In this document: positions 26,991-35,834 of the stretch, in pieces | How the letters are laid out: each line of letters starts with the position of its first letter | Position numbering within the stretch: the first letter of the stretch is position 1 | Assembly: GCA_019635695.1 (NCBI GenBank) | Contig: JAHBYZ010000016.1 | Location: 1-64,000 of the forward strand | Direction: 5' to 3' | Length of the DNA: 64,000 bases | Source of the DNA: Rhizobiaceae bacterium | GTDB lineage: Bacteria; Pseudomonadota; Alphaproteobacteria; Rhizobiales; Rhizobiaceae | Notes under the pieces: model-generated | What the model was told of the DNA's origin: nothing | The model's database searches: none | What the model saw: only the letters and a program-made list of their open reading frames with translations | Program-made: the position numbers and the translations under genes

Positions 26991-28382
26991 TCACCCCGCG
27001 CGTTCGCCCTTCACCACGCGGTAGCTTGGGGCATACATGGTCACCAGTTCCTCCGCCGCAGTCGGATGCACCGCCATTGTGCGGTCGAAGTCGTCCTTGG
27101 TCAGCCCGGCCTTGATCGGGATGGCGAGCAGTTGCGCCATCTCGCCGGCGTCGGGACCGAGGATGTGGGCGCCGACCACTTTTCGCGATGCGGCGTCGAC
27201 CACCAGCTTCATCAGCATCTTCTCCTGCCGGCCGGACAGGGTGTGGCGCATCGGGCGGAAGCGGGCGACGTAAAGCTCCAGCTCGTCGAATTTCTCGCCC
27301 GCCTTCTCTTCCGTCAGCCCGACCGTGCCGATCTCCGGCTGCGAAAAGACGGCGGTAGCCACCGCGCCGTGGTCGGGCGCCGTCGGGCGGCCACGATAGA
27401 CGGTGTCGACGAAGCACATCGCCTCATGGATGGCCACCGGCGTCAGCTGAATCCGGTTGGTCACGTCGCCGATGGCGTAGATGTTGTCGATATTGGTGCG
27501 GGAGTAGTCGTCCACCACGATCTCGCCGGTCTTGCCCAGCTCGACGCCGACCTCCTCCAGACCCATGCCGTCGCTGTTGGGGCTGCGGCCGATGGCCAGC
27601 ATCATCTCGCCGACGCTCAGCATCTCGCCGTTCGACAGGTGCACGTCGAGGCCGCCGTCCGGCCGCTTGTCGACGCCGAGCATGATCGCCTGGCAGATGA
27701 TGCGGATACCCTTCTTCTCCATCTCGTCACGCAGCGCCTTGCGCAGGTCCATGTCGAAACCGCCGAGGATTTCGGCGCCGCGGTAGATCAGCGTCGTCTC
27801 GACGCCGAGACCGTGGAAGATGTTGGCGAACTCGACCGCTATGTAGCCGCCGCCGGCGATCGCGATCGCCTTTGGCAGGCGCTTCAGATCGAACGCTTCG
27901 CTCGACGTGATGCAATGCTCGTGGCCGGGCAGCGCGGTGTGGCGGTTGGAGTGGCCGCCGGTCGCGACCAGAATGGTTTCAGCCGTCACTGTGCGGTTCT
28001 CGGCGACTAGGCGCACCGTGTGGCGATCCTCCAGCACCGCGCGGCTTTCGAAGATCGTCGCGTTGTTCTTCTCCAGTCCGGAGCGGTAGATCGCTTCGAG
28101 CCGCGTTATCTCCTTGTCCTTGTTTGCGACCAGCGTAGGCCAGTCGAACGTGGTTTCGCCGACCGTCCAGCCATAGCCGGCTGCGTCCTCGAAATGCTCG
28201 GAGAACTGCGAGGCATAAACGAAGAGCTTCTTCGGCACGCAGCCTCGGATGACGCAGGTGCCGCCGAACCGGAATTCCTCGGCGATGGCCACGCGCTTGC
28301 CGAGCGAGGCGGTCACGCGTCCGGCCCGCACCCCGCCGGAGCCGCCGCCGATGACGAAGAGATCGTAGTCGTAGCGGGCCAT
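26991..28382 (-). CDS. gor: Glutathione-disulfide reductase
   Basis: A 463-aa flavoprotein disulfide reductase. YDYDLFVIGGGSGGVRAGRV binds FAD, GGTCVIRGCVPKKLFVYAS carries the redox-active CVIRGC pair, and IAGGGYIAVEFANIFHGLGV is the second dinucleotide site. The helix with R residues after it (LIYRGAEIL) suggests NADPH rather than NADH. The dimer-interface end reads AVHPTAAEELVTMYAP with the catalytic His-Glu. It keeps glutathione reduced. It is distinct from lpdA in the same window (CVIRGC rather than CSNWGC). Confidence 0.96.
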   Translation of the reverse strand: MARYDYDLFVIGGGSGGVRAGRVTASLGKRVAIAEEFRFGGTCVIRGCVPKKLFVYASQFSEHFEDAAGYGWTVGETTFDWPTLVANKDKEITRLEAIYRSGLEKNNATIFESRAVLEDRHTVRLVAENRTVTAETILVATGGHSNRHTALPGHEHCITSSEAFDLKRLPKAIAIAGGGYIAVEFANIFHGLGVETTLIYRGAEILGGFDMDLRKALRDEMEKKGIRIICQAIMLGVDKRPDGGLDVHLSNGEMLSVGEMMLAIGRSPNSDGMGLEEVGVELGKTGEIVVDDYSRTNIDNIYAIGDVTNRIQLTPVAIHEAMCFVDTVYRGRPTAPDHGAVATAVFSQPEIGTVGLTEEKAGEKFDELELYVARFRPMRHTLSGRQEKMLMKLVVDAASRKVVGAHILGPDAGEMAQLLAIPIKAGLTKDDFDRTMAVHPTAAEELVTMYAPSYRVVKGERAG

Positions 28383-28468
28383 GGCGCGTCTCCTGCAGCT
28401 TCAGCGCGGGAGCAATAGTTGGGTATCGTCGCCGTGGGAAGCAATTCCGCGCGCCGCGCAGGCGGAAA

Positions 28469-28495
28469 CAAAAAGGCCCGGCAGAACCGGGCCTT
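28469..28495 (-). terminator. Rho-independent terminator after the DUF2059 gene
   Basis: On the minus strand AAGGCCCGG, loop TTCTG, CCGGGCCTT is followed by TTTTGTTT, a textbook 9-bp stem and U-run. It sits 24 bases after the DUF2059 gene stop and ends the rpiA-DUF2059 unit before gor. Confidence 0.85.
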
Positions 28496-28518
28496 CGATG
28501 GGATATTGCGGTGTGCGG

Positions 28519-29094
28519 TCATCCGCCCGATTGCGTCACCGGTGCTGGCGCATCCGGCGAAGCGATAGGCTTCTTGGTCACTTCCGAGAGATGCTTGCCG
28601 ACCATCTCGGCCAGATCGCGGGCGATGCCGCGCTGCCAGATGACGGCAGCATCCACCGTCTGGCGACCGACGATATCGCCATCGGCCATCAGCTTCTTGC
28701 CGGTCTCGGTGTTGTAGAACGCGGTGATCTCGTTGAGCTGCTGCTCGTTGAAAACCCGGGCATAGATCAGTGCCGCCTCGCGCTCGAGGTCGCCACGGCG
28801 ACCAACCAGTTCGAGCGTCTTCTCGTCGACGGTCTGCGAGATCAGCTGGCTCAGGTCCGGATTCTTCTGGATGAGCTGGACCTTCAGCTGGGCTGCGGCG
28901 CTCGGCAGGAACTCGTCGAATTCGCCAGTGGCGTTGAGCGCGGTGATGGCGGCGCGCGCCGCCTTGAGATGGCTGTCGGTGAACTCCTGCGCCGAGGCCA
29001 CGCCCGCAAAGGCGAGGACGGAAACAGCGGCGAGAAGGGCAGCGGCCCGACGGACTCGGCTGGCCAGATTCATGATCGTCTTGAACTCCCTCAT
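28519..29094 (-). CDS. Secreted DUF2059-domain protein
   Basis: A 191-aa protein with a signal peptide ending in AFAGVASAQ. The mature part is helical and contains the DUF2059 signature [31 protein letters not shown], a domain also seen in other periplasmic proteins of alphaproteobacteria. Function unknown. The start at 29092-29094 overlaps the rpiA stop (ATGA); MNLAS at 29073 would give a shorter, more classical signal peptide, so the N-terminus is open. A strong terminator follows. Confidence 0.88.
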   Translation of the reverse strand: MREFKTIMNLASRVRRAAALLAAVSVLAFAGVASAQEFTDSHLKAARAAITALNATGEFDEFLPSAAAQLKVQLIQKNPDLSQLISQTVDEKTLELVGRRGDLEREAALIYARVFNEQQLNEITAFYNTETGKKLMADGDIVGRQTVDAAVIWQRGIARDLAEMVGKHLSEVTKKPIASPDAPAPVTQSGG

Positions 29095-29813
29095 TGCGGA
29101 CGTGCGGCTATCGTTTCGATCCCGGCTGCGGAAGCCACGATCGCCAGATCCGCCAACCCCAGAAACAACCCATGCTCCACCACGCCCGGAACAGCGCAAA
29201 GAGCACCTGCGAGTGCTCTTGGATCGGGAATGCGGCCAAAAGATGCGTCGAGGATCAGGTGGCCCCCATCTGTAACGAACGGTTGGGCGTCTGTAACAAA
29301 CGGCTCGCTGTCCGTCATCCGCAATTTCAACGGGCCGGAAAGGCCGAGGCGGGCGGCCGCGCGCTCGATCGCGATGCGGGTCGCGGCCAGCCCGAAGCGG
29401 TTCACCTCGACCGGCAGCGGGAAGCGCCCAAGCGTCTCCACCACCTTCCTCGCGTCGGCGATGACGATCATGCGTGCCGAGGCCGCGGCTACGATCTTCT
29501 CGCGCAGCAGCGCGCCGCCGCCGCCTTTGACAAGCGCCAGTTCGGGGCCGATCTCGTCGGCGCCGTCGATGGTCAGGTCCAGTTGCGGCAGTTCCTCCAG
29601 CGTCGCCAGCGGCACGCCGAGCTCGCGGCAGAGAGCGGCGGTGCGCTCCGAGGTCGGCACGCCGGTGATCTTCATGCCGGACGCGACCTTTTCCGCCAGC
29701 AGCCGCACCAGCTCCTCTGCGGTGGAGCCCGTGCCGATACCGAGCTTCATGCCGTCCTCGACATGGGCAAGCGCGGCGCGCGCCGCCTCAATCTTCAGTG
29801 CGTTCGCGTCCAT
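29091..29813 (-). CDS. rpiA: Ribose-5-phosphate isomerase A
   Basis: A 240-aa RpiA. Family motifs are [43 protein letters not shown] (with catalytic Asp and Glu region) and [16 protein letters not shown]. It interconverts ribose 5-phosphate and ribulose 5-phosphate in the pentose phosphate pathway. The open frame extends 28 codons upstream; [21 protein letters not shown] at 29811-29813 is the homologous start. The phosphate-binding PFVTD segment is present twice in a row, which is unusual (see repeat entry). Confidence 0.96.
   Translation of the reverse strand: MDANALKIEAARAALAHVEDGMKLGIGTGSTAEELVRLLAEKVASGMKITGVPTSERTAALCRELGVPLATLEELPQLDLTIDGADEIGPELALVKGGGGALLREKIVAAASARMIVIADARKVVETLGRFPLPVEVNRFGLAATRIAIERAAARLGLSGPLKLRMTDSEPFVTDAQPFVTDGGHLILDASFGRIPDPRALAGALCAVPGVVEHGLFLGLADLAIVASAAGIETIAARPQ
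29269..29303 (-). repeat. rpiA: 21-bp tandem duplication inside rpiA
   Basis: Two 14-nt copies (TCTGTAACGAACGG and TCTGTAACAAACGG on the plus strand) lie exactly 21 bases apart. The protein reads PFVTDAQ then PFVTDGG, where typical RpiA has one PFVTD. The duplication is in frame and adds seven residues. Confidence 0.7.
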
Positions 29814-29932
29814 CTGCCCGCCCGATTCGGTTGCGGGCCGGGCTTTAGCACCGATTCTTGGCCCGCCAAACCCGCCTCTTGTGGTCCGACGCGGCACCGG
29901 CTAACGCGGCTGATCATTCTGGAGGCTACGCC

Positions 29933-30613
29933 GTGACCCGTCCCATCATCGTCTTCGACCTCGACGGAACGCTGGTGGAGACCGCGCCGGACCTGCTCGA
30001 CAGCCTCAACCACTGCCTCGGCATCGCCAAGATGGCCGCCGTCGACGAGGCGCGGCTGCGCTCCTATGTCGGCATGGGCGGCAAGGTGATGATCGAGCGC
30101 GCCTTCGCCGCGCAGGGCGCGCCGCTGACAGAGGATCACCTGGCCGAGCTGCTGGTCGCCTTTCTCGAGCACTATACCGACAACATCCCCGGCCGCTCGC
30201 TCGCCTTTCCCGGCGTCGAAGCCGCGCTGTCGCGCTTCGAGGCGGCGGGGTGGATCATGGCGGTATGCACCAACAAATACGAGGCGCTGTCGCGCAAGCT
30301 GCTCGATGCGCTCGGGCTTTCGCCGCGCTTCGCCGCAATCTGCGGGCAGGACACTTTTGCGTTCCGCAAGCCGGACCCCCGCCATCTGATCGAGACGATC
30401 CGGCTGGCCGGCGGCGATCCCGAGCGCGCGGTCATGGTCGGCGATTCGTTCACCGACATCGAGACGGCCAAGCGCGCCGGCATTCCGGTCGTGGCCGTCG
30501 ATTTCGGCTACACCGACCGGCACGTGCGCGAGTTCGAGCCGTCACGAATCATCTCGCATTTCGACGCGCTGACGGTGGCGATGGCGGAGAAGCTTGTCGC
30601 GGGCGCCGCTTAG
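29933..30613 (+). CDS. gph: Phosphoglycolate phosphatase-like HAD hydrolase
   Basis: A 226-aa HAD-superfamily phosphatase. Motif I is IVFDLDGTLVETAPDLLDSLNH (nucleophile Asp), motif II is MAVCTNKYE, the Lys of motif III is in FAFRKPDP, and motif IV is MVGDSFTDIETAKRAGI. Length and C-terminus fit Gph, which removes the 2-phosphoglycolate made by DNA repair or oxygenation. The GTG start at 29933 has GGAGG seven bases upstream; the frame runs 25 codons longer but with no family similarity. Divergent from rpiA. Confidence 0.93.
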   Translation: MTRPIIVFDLDGTLVETAPDLLDSLNHCLGIAKMAAVDEARLRSYVGMGGKVMIERAFAAQGAPLTEDHLAELLVAFLEHYTDNIPGRSLAFPGVEAALSRFEAAGWIMAVCTNKYEALSRKLLDALGLSPRFAAICGQDTFAFRKPDPRHLIETIRLAGGDPERAVMVGDSFTDIETAKRAGIPVVAVDFGYTDRHVREFEPSRIISHFDALTVAMAEKLVAGAA

Positions 30614-30643
30614 GCGGGTCGGGGTCGCGCCGCTCGACGTTCC

Positions 30644-30673
30644 TTGACTTCGCGCCGCGGCTCCCCTTATAGG
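30644..30673 (+). promoter_or_regulatory. Putative sigma-70 promoter for tRNA-Val
   Basis: TTGACT at 30644-30649 and TATAGG at 30668-30673 are 18 bases apart, close to the alphaproteobacterial housekeeping consensus. They lie about 32 bases before the tRNA. No other gene is nearby downstream on this strand. Confidence 0.6.
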
Positions 30674-30704
30674 GGCGCCAGACACGCGGCCGAGGCCGCC
30701 GGTC

Positions 30705-30779
30705 GGGCGATTAGCTCAGCGGGAGAGCACACCCTTCACACGGGTGGGGTCGTAGGTTCAATCCCTACATCGCCCACCA
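30705..30779 (+). tRNA. tRNA-Val, anticodon CAC
   Basis: All stems form perfectly: acceptor GGGCGAT/ATCGCCC, D stem GCTC/GAGC, anticodon stem CACCC/GGGTG with loop TTCACAC, and T stem GTAGG/CCTAC with TTCAATC. The anticodon CAC reads GUG valine codons. The CCA end is encoded (30777-30779). It is followed by a convergent FAD oxidase gene. Confidence 0.97.
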
Positions 30780-30798
30780 TTCCCCTTTCCGACACCCG

Positions 30799-31896
30799 CT
30801 ATTCCGCGCGCAGCCAGCTTTTCAGCGTCTCGCCGTCGCCGGTCTCCACCGCGTCCGCGATGCGCCGGCCAACCGCCGCGCCGAACTTGTAGCCGTGGCC
30901 GGAACAGGCGGAGACGACCAGCGCCTTGCCGATCGCCTCGCCGAAGAAGCGCTGGTCGGCGGTGAAGGTGTAGGCGCAGGTGACCGTGTCGAGCACGCGA
31001 TAGTCCGCCAGCCGCGCGAAGGGCGGTGCGAAAAGGTCGCGCACCGCCTCTCCTTCGCCCGGTCTCGGTATGCGGCCGGAGTCGGCGTCTGCCCAGCGTT
31101 CCTTGTGGAGACCGGAGCCGAATTTCAGTCCCCCGTCGCCGGAAGGCGGGATGATGTAGCCGTCGGTGTCGCCGCCGACGTCGAGGATCACCGGCGCCGC
31201 CGCCCATGCCGCTCTCAAGTCCGCGGGCGGTTCGAGATAGACGACGGCGGTGCGGTAGGTCGTCAAGGCCGTGGCCAGTTGCGGGAAGAGGCGCAGCACC
31301 CATGCGCCCGCCGTAACCACGACGCGGTCGGCCATCAGCCCCTCGCCGGTCGCCAGGGTCACCGTACCGGCATCGGCATCAACGGCTTCGACCTTCGCAT
31401 TCTCGCGCAACTCAGCTCCAGCGCTGCGCAGCCACGCCGCGATGCCGGTCGCAATGCGCTGGCAGTGCAGCGCGCCGCCGTCCGGCGAGGTGAAGCCGAA
31501 GCGGACGGTGCTGCCTTCCAGGAACGGGTAGCGGCGGGCGGCCTCCGCGCCGTCGAAGCGATCGACAGGCCAGCCACCTACGCGCATGCCGTCCAGATAG
31601 GCTTCCGCCTCGTCGCCCGGCTCGCGAGACAGGCACAGGAAGCCGCGCGCATCGTAGTGCCGCGCGCCGAGGTCGCCCCACAGCTCGTCCCAGGCCGCAT
31701 AGGCCTCGTCGATGGCGCGCGCATAGCCCGCCTGCGGGCCGTAGGCGCGGCGGATGATGCGGTGATGGTCGCCCGATGCCGCCAGCGGATTGGGAACGGA
31801 ACCCTGCTCAAGCAGCGTCACCGCGTGGCCGCGCTTCGCCAGCTGCCAGGCGCAGGCAAGCCCAGCGATGCCGGCCCCGACGATGATGACGCGCAT
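30799..31896 (-). CDS. FAD-dependent oxidoreductase of the sarcosine/N-methyltryptophan oxidase type
   Basis: A 365-aa DAO-family flavoenzyme. RVIIVGAGIAGLACAWQLAKRGH binds the FAD ADP, VVTAGAWVLRLFPQL is the second FAD segment, and ACSGHGYKFGAAVGRRIADA near the C-terminus is typical of the SolA/monomeric sarcosine oxidase group. A Cys (ACSGHG) at the usual covalent-flavin position is present. The GAGGGAG six bases before ATG at 31894-31896 supports the start over the track's 13-residue longer frame. Substrate is an N-methyl or secondary amine by family only. Confidence 0.9.
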   Translation of the reverse strand: MRVIIVGAGIAGLACAWQLAKRGHAVTLLEQGSVPNPLAASGDHHRIIRRAYGPQAGYARAIDEAYAAWDELWGDLGARHYDARGFLCLSREPGDEAEAYLDGMRVGGWPVDRFDGAEAARRYPFLEGSTVRFGFTSPDGGALHCQRIATGIAAWLRSAGAELRENAKVEAVDADAGTVTLATGEGLMADRVVVTAGAWVLRLFPQLATALTTYRTAVVYLEPPADLRAAWAAAPVILDVGGDTDGYIIPPSGDGGLKFGSGLHKERWADADSGRIPRPGEGEAVRDLFAPPFARLADYRVLDTVTCAYTFTADQRFFGEAIGKALVVSACSGHGYKFGAAVGRRIADAVETGDGETLKSWLRAE

Positions 31897-31967
31897 GCGA
31901 TTCTCCCTCGAGGCGGGCACCTTACGATCTGGCAAGCAGGCGGCAAGGCGCGCTACAAGAACGCGTC

Positions 31968-33209
31968 ATGCTCCAGCGCGCCTCCGCCCTGTCCTATCTC
32001 GATTTTGACGCGTCGACGCGGGTGCTGCGGCTCGACCCGCACGAGTCGGCCTTCGTGCAGGATCCCTACGCCGCCTATGCGTGGATGCACGAGCACGCGC
32101 GCGCCTTCTTCTGGGCAGAGTTCGGGATCTGGTGCTTCGCCGGCTACGACGACGTCAACAGCCTGCTGCGCGACCGCCGCGTCGGCCGCCAGCCGCCGGT
32201 GCCGTTCGACCCCGCGCCGCGGCTGCATGTCGCCAATTTCGACCTGATCGAGGCTAACTCCATGCTGGAGCTGGAGCCGCCGGTGCACACTAAGCTGCGC
32301 ACGCTGGTCAACCGCGCCTTCGTCTCGCGGCAGGTGGAGCGGCTGCGGCCCCGCATCGAGGCGCTGGCGAACGAACTGGTGGACCGCTTCGAGGGGGCGG
32401 GCGAAGTCGACCTGCTGCCCGCCTTCGCCACGCCGGTGCCGATCACCGTGATAGCCGAGATGCTGGGCGTGCCCGTTGAGATGGGGCCGCAGCTGGTCGA
32501 CTGGTCGCACCGCATGGTGGCTATGTACATGCATGGCCGCACCCGTGCCGTCGAGGACGACGCCGATCGCGCCGCCCGCGAGTTCGCCGATTTCGTACGC
32601 GGCTACGCCCGGGAGCGGCGCGCCAAGCCCGGCGACGACCTGCTCAGCCTGCTGATCTCCGCGCATGAGAGCGGCGAGAAGCTGACCGAGGACGAGCTTG
32701 TTTCGTCGGTCATCCTGCTGCTCAACGCCGGCCACGAGGCGACGGTGCACCAGACCGGGAACGCGGTGCGCGCGGTGCTGATGCAGGGCGGCGATCCGGG
32801 TCGCTTCTTCGCCTCGCCGCAAGCAACCGCGGCAACGGTCGAGGAATGCCTCCGCTTCGACGCGCCGCTGCACATGTTTAGGCGCTACGCCTATGGGCCG
32901 ACGGAGCTGCCGGAAGGCGTCGTGCTCCAGGCAGACGAGCAGGTGGGCCTGCTGCTCGGCGCGGCCAACCGCGATTCCCGCGCCTTTGCGCGACCGCACG
33001 ATTTCGACCCCGCGCGCGCCGACCAGAAGACCGTTGCCTTTGGGGCCGGCATCCATTTCTGCATCGGCGCGCCGCTCGCCCGCGTCGAGATGCAGGCCGC
33101 GCTGCAGGTCCTGTTCCGCCGGCTGCCGCGCATCGCGCTGGCCGAGGCGCCGCGCTATCGCGACACCTATCATTTTCACGGTCTCGAACGGCTGATGGTG
33201 ACATGCTGA
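31968..33209 (+). CDS. Cytochrome P450
   Basis: A 413-aa soluble bacterial P450. The I-helix oxygen-binding segment reads LLNAGHEATVHQTGN, the K-helix ExxR is ECLR in VEECLRFDAPLHMFRR, and the heme loop FGAGIHFCIGAPLAR carries the proximal Cys at about residue 365. No membrane anchor. The substrate and redox partner are not evident; no ferredoxin or reductase gene lies beside it. Start overlap with the following secreted protein gene (ATGCTGA) indicates co-translation. Divergent from the FAD oxidase, sharing a 71-bp gap. Confidence 0.95.
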   Translation: MLQRASALSYLDFDASTRVLRLDPHESAFVQDPYAAYAWMHEHARAFFWAEFGIWCFAGYDDVNSLLRDRRVGRQPPVPFDPAPRLHVANFDLIEANSMLELEPPVHTKLRTLVNRAFVSRQVERLRPRIEALANELVDRFEGAGEVDLLPAFATPVPITVIAEMLGVPVEMGPQLVDWSHRMVAMYMHGRTRAVEDDADRAAREFADFVRGYARERRAKPGDDLLSLLISAHESGEKLTEDELVSSVILLLNAGHEATVHQTGNAVRAVLMQGGDPGRFFASPQATAATVEECLRFDAPLHMFRRYAYGPTELPEGVVLQADEQVGLLLGAANRDSRAFARPHDFDPARADQKTVAFGAGIHFCIGAPLARVEMQAALQVLFRRLPRIALAEAPRYRDTYHFHGLERLMVTC

Positions 33210-33931
33210 TGCGCCCTGCCCTCCTGCCTCTCGCGTTCATGGCGGCCCTGTTTCCCGCGGTCGCGTCCGCGCAGGTCGGCTATCTGGCCTTCGGCAGCCA
33301 GCCGGCCGACATGCATGCGCGCGCGGTGGAACTGCTGTCGAGCGAAGCCGGCAATCCGGTTTCCGCCGATCAGGTGATCATCAGCGCGGTCGACCTCTCC
33401 GGCGACGGCCAGCTCGAAATGATCGCCTATGCGCGCAACCCGGCTTTTTGCGATGATCAGGGCTGCGAGCCGCGCATCTTCATGTTCGACGGGACCGCGT
33501 GGATCAACCTGCTCGAGCCGGGTCTGGTGCGCACGCGCGCCGTGCCGGGAGCCTTCTCGATCGTCAACGTCAGCCAGACCGGCTTCTCCGACATTCTCGT
33601 CGGCTCGCTGCTGCTCGTCTTCGACGGCCGGCAATATGTCGAGGAGCGTCCGCCGGAGCCGACCGACCTCGACACAGCGGCCTTCGACGCCGCCTGCCGG
33701 GGCGGAAGCCGCACCGCCACGCTGCTGGCCGAGGCTTCGATCCCCGACCGTGGCGGCGAATTGTGCGCATGCCTGGCCGGTCTCTTCGAGCAGATGGGCC
33801 ATCCGCAGGAAGACCTTGACGCTGCCACGGCTGCGTATTCCGGCTCGGGCGAAATCTCCGACGACCCCGACCTGTCCGCCATCCTGGCCGACTACGAGCT
33901 GTCCTGCCGGATCGAACTGACGGCCGACTGA
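33203..33931 (+). CDS. Secreted protein of unknown function next to the P450
   Basis: A 242-aa protein with a signal peptide (LLPLAFMAALFPAVASAQ). The mature protein has DLSGDGQLEMIAYARNP, an EF-hand/FG-GAP-like Asp-rich loop, and four Cys residues (CDDQGC, CAC) that could form disulfides. No known family recognised. It overlaps the P450 stop by seven bases, and a second ATG at 33209 (TGATG) is an equally likely start. It ends 2 bp before the GT39-like gene, so P450, this gene and the membrane glycosyltransferase look like one operon. Confidence 0.82.
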   Translation: MLMRPALLPLAFMAALFPAVASAQVGYLAFGSQPADMHARAVELLSSEAGNPVSADQVIISAVDLSGDGQLEMIAYARNPAFCDDQGCEPRIFMFDGTAWINLLEPGLVRTRAVPGAFSIVNVSQTGFSDILVGSLLLVFDGRQYVEERPPEPTDLDTAAFDAACRGGSRTATLLAEASIPDRGGELCACLAGLFEQMGHPQEDLDAATAAYSGSGEISDDPDLSAILADYELSCRIELTAD

Positions 33932-33933
33932 GA

Positions 33934-35484
33934 ATGCCGCAGGCTACTTCTGTCGGCGAGACCGGCGCTTCGTCGATGCGTGCGCCCGTGCTGTTGATGG
34001 CGCTTGCGCTGTATCTTGGGTTTGTCGCTATCGTTGGCGCGGCGTTCTGGCAGCGCGAGCTGTGGAGCGACGAGGCCGTCTCGCTGATGCTGATCGGCGG
34101 CCACGATCCGGCGGAAATCGCGCCCGGCAGCTATACGGCGGCGCAGCTTGCCGCGTTCTACGACCCCGCGCCCGGCCCGTCGCTCGGCGAGATTTGGCGG
34201 CGAGCGGCCGAGCGCGACAACCACCCGCCCGGATACAGCGTGCTGTTCGCGGCCATCGTCGCCATAACCGGCGATATCGGGCCGCAGGGGGTGCGTTTCG
34301 TCAACATCGCGCTGACGGGCCTGTTCGCCTTTCCGATGCTGCTTCTGATGCGGGAGCTCGGCTGGCGGCCGGCATGGGCGACGGCTGCGGTCGCAACGCT
34401 CTCTCCGTTCGCCATCTATGCCGCGCGCGAGATTCGCGCCTACGGTCTGATGCTGCTGCTGGCGACGGTCTCCGCGTGGCTCACCATAGGCGCGCTGCGC
34501 GCCGGGCGCAGCCGGTGGGCCTGGATGCTGGCGCTGCTTGCGGTCAACGTGGCCGGCATGGCGCTGCACAAGCTGTTCGTCTTTGTCGTCGCCGCCCAGC
34601 TCTGCCTCCTCGGGTGGCACGCGCTGCGCCGGCGCCTGCCTGCCGAGATCGCCGGCGTGGCTCTGCTGGCCCTGGCGTCGGCCGTGGCGGCGCTGCTGCT
34701 TCCGAATGTGCTGTCGGTCGATCCCACCATCGGCGCCTTCGAGACCGCATGGCTCAAGCAGCCGCGCAACCCGCTCTTCGTGGTCAATTCGGCGCTTATC
34801 TATCTTGGCTACTACGCCGCGTGGTGGATCGCGCCGCCCGACGACATGACCTACACGCTTTACGGCGTCGTCTTCTTTGCCGCGTTCGGGGCACTGCTGC
34901 TTTGGCTTGCCTACGTGCTGGGACGCGAGCTTTGGCGCGAGCGCTGGCCGGCCCCGTCGCTGCTGTTCGCCATCCCACCTGCCCTCATGCTCGCACTCTA
35001 TGTGGCGACGGGAAACGACTTCTCGCAGGCGGCACGCTATTCGGTCATCTGGTCGCCGGTCGCGGCCGCGTGGGCTCTGAGCAGGCTGCGCCCCGGTTTC
35101 GAGCGCCGATGGCTGGTGCGCTATCTGGCCGTTTCGCTGGCGGTCGGCTGTACCCTGGTGCTGACCGGCATATCGCATCGCAATCCGGACAACACGCCGC
35201 GTTTCGTCCGACTGATCGAGCCGATGGCGGCGCCCCGGCTGGTGTGGACGATGGACACGACGCTCAACACGCGCGCCCTCCTGCTGGCGCTGCAGCAGGA
35301 GATGACCAGCACGGGCACGGCGCCGGCCGAGTTTGTCGTCGCCAATGCCGCAGACGTCGCAAGAATCGCGCGTTCCGGCAACCTCATCGCCGGCCCCGAG
35401 CGCTACCGGCGGTGGCTGATGCGCACCTGCGTGCCGGGCAGCCTGCGATATATCGGCGCCTATTTCGCCTGCACCGCGACCTGA
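33934..35484 (+). CDS. GT39/ArnT-like membrane glycosyltransferase
   Basis: A 516-aa polytopic protein with about 10-11 hydrophobic segments. After the first helix, the periplasmic loop WQRELWSDEAVSLMLIGG carries the acidic pair typical of the GT39/PMT/ArnT fold, and NHPPGYSVLFAAIVAITGD resembles the second conserved loop (HPPLY-type). ALSPFAIYAAREIRAYGLMLLL is the next family-like stretch. These enzymes use polyprenyl-phosphate sugars in the periplasm. Substrate unknown. The C-terminal 90 residues are soluble. Confidence 0.85.
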   Translation: MPQATSVGETGASSMRAPVLLMALALYLGFVAIVGAAFWQRELWSDEAVSLMLIGGHDPAEIAPGSYTAAQLAAFYDPAPGPSLGEIWRRAAERDNHPPGYSVLFAAIVAITGDIGPQGVRFVNIALTGLFAFPMLLLMRELGWRPAWATAAVATLSPFAIYAAREIRAYGLMLLLATVSAWLTIGALRAGRSRWAWMLALLAVNVAGMALHKLFVFVVAAQLCLLGWHALRRRLPAEIAGVALLALASAVAALLLPNVLSVDPTIGAFETAWLKQPRNPLFVVNSALIYLGYYAAWWIAPPDDMTYTLYGVVFFAAFGALLLWLAYVLGRELWRERWPAPSLLFAIPPALMLALYVATGNDFSQAARYSVIWSPVAAAWALSRLRPGFERRWLVRYLAVSLAVGCTLVLTGISHRNPDNTPRFVRLIEPMAAPRLVWTMDTTLNTRALLLALQQEMTSTGTAPAEFVVANAADVARIARSGNLIAGPERYRRWLMRTCVPGSLRYIGAYFACTAT

Positions 35485-35489
35485 CGCCG

Positions 35490-35834
35490 TCAGAGCCGGA
35501 TCACATATTCCTTGCGTGTGGTCTCCAGCACTTCCCAGGTGCCGCGGAAGCCGGGGCGGATGACGAAACTGTCGCCGGCGCGGACGGTACGCGTCTCGCC
35601 GCCCTCCTCCGCGATGACCGAGACGCCCGACAGGATGTGGCAGAACTCCCATTCGTCGTAGACAATGCGCCACTTGCCCTGTGTCGCCTCCCAGATGCCG
35701 GCACAGAGGCCGTCGCTCTCTTCCGCGTTCCATGTCGTGAAGCGCGGATTACCGCTCAAGATGCGGTCGGGAGCCGGGCCGCCCTCCTCCGGCTCCATGC
35801 CTTCGGTTGTGATGGTCAGGAATGCGGGCATCAT
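35490..35834 (-). CDS. Small cupin protein (ureidoglycine aminohydrolase-like fold)
   Basis: A 114-aa single-domain cupin. Motif 1 reads EWEFCHILSGVSVIAEEGGE and motif 2 VRAGDSFVIRPGFRGTWEVLET, as in the Cupin_3/DUF861 group. It lacks the full His set of a classical metal cupin, so catalysis is uncertain. Start overlaps the TfoX-N gene stop (ATGA), so they are translated together. Stop lies 5 bp from the stop of the convergent membrane glycosyltransferase gene. Confidence 0.88.
   Translation of the reverse strand: MMPAFLTITTEGMEPEEGGPAPDRILSGNPRFTTWNAEESDGLCAGIWEATQGKWRIVYDEWEFCHILSGVSVIAEEGGETRTVRAGDSFVIRPGFRGTWEVLETTRKEYVIRL

Noticed and set aside
30705-31900. tRNA-Val as a possible genomic-island insertion site
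   Set aside because: No integrase, no direct repeat of the tRNA 3' end, and normal composition downstream.
33892-35733. 613-aa minus-strand open frame opposite the GT39-like gene
   Set aside because: Antisense shadow of a GC-rich gene, no family motifs, rich in Arg/Gln/His as expected for a complement frame.
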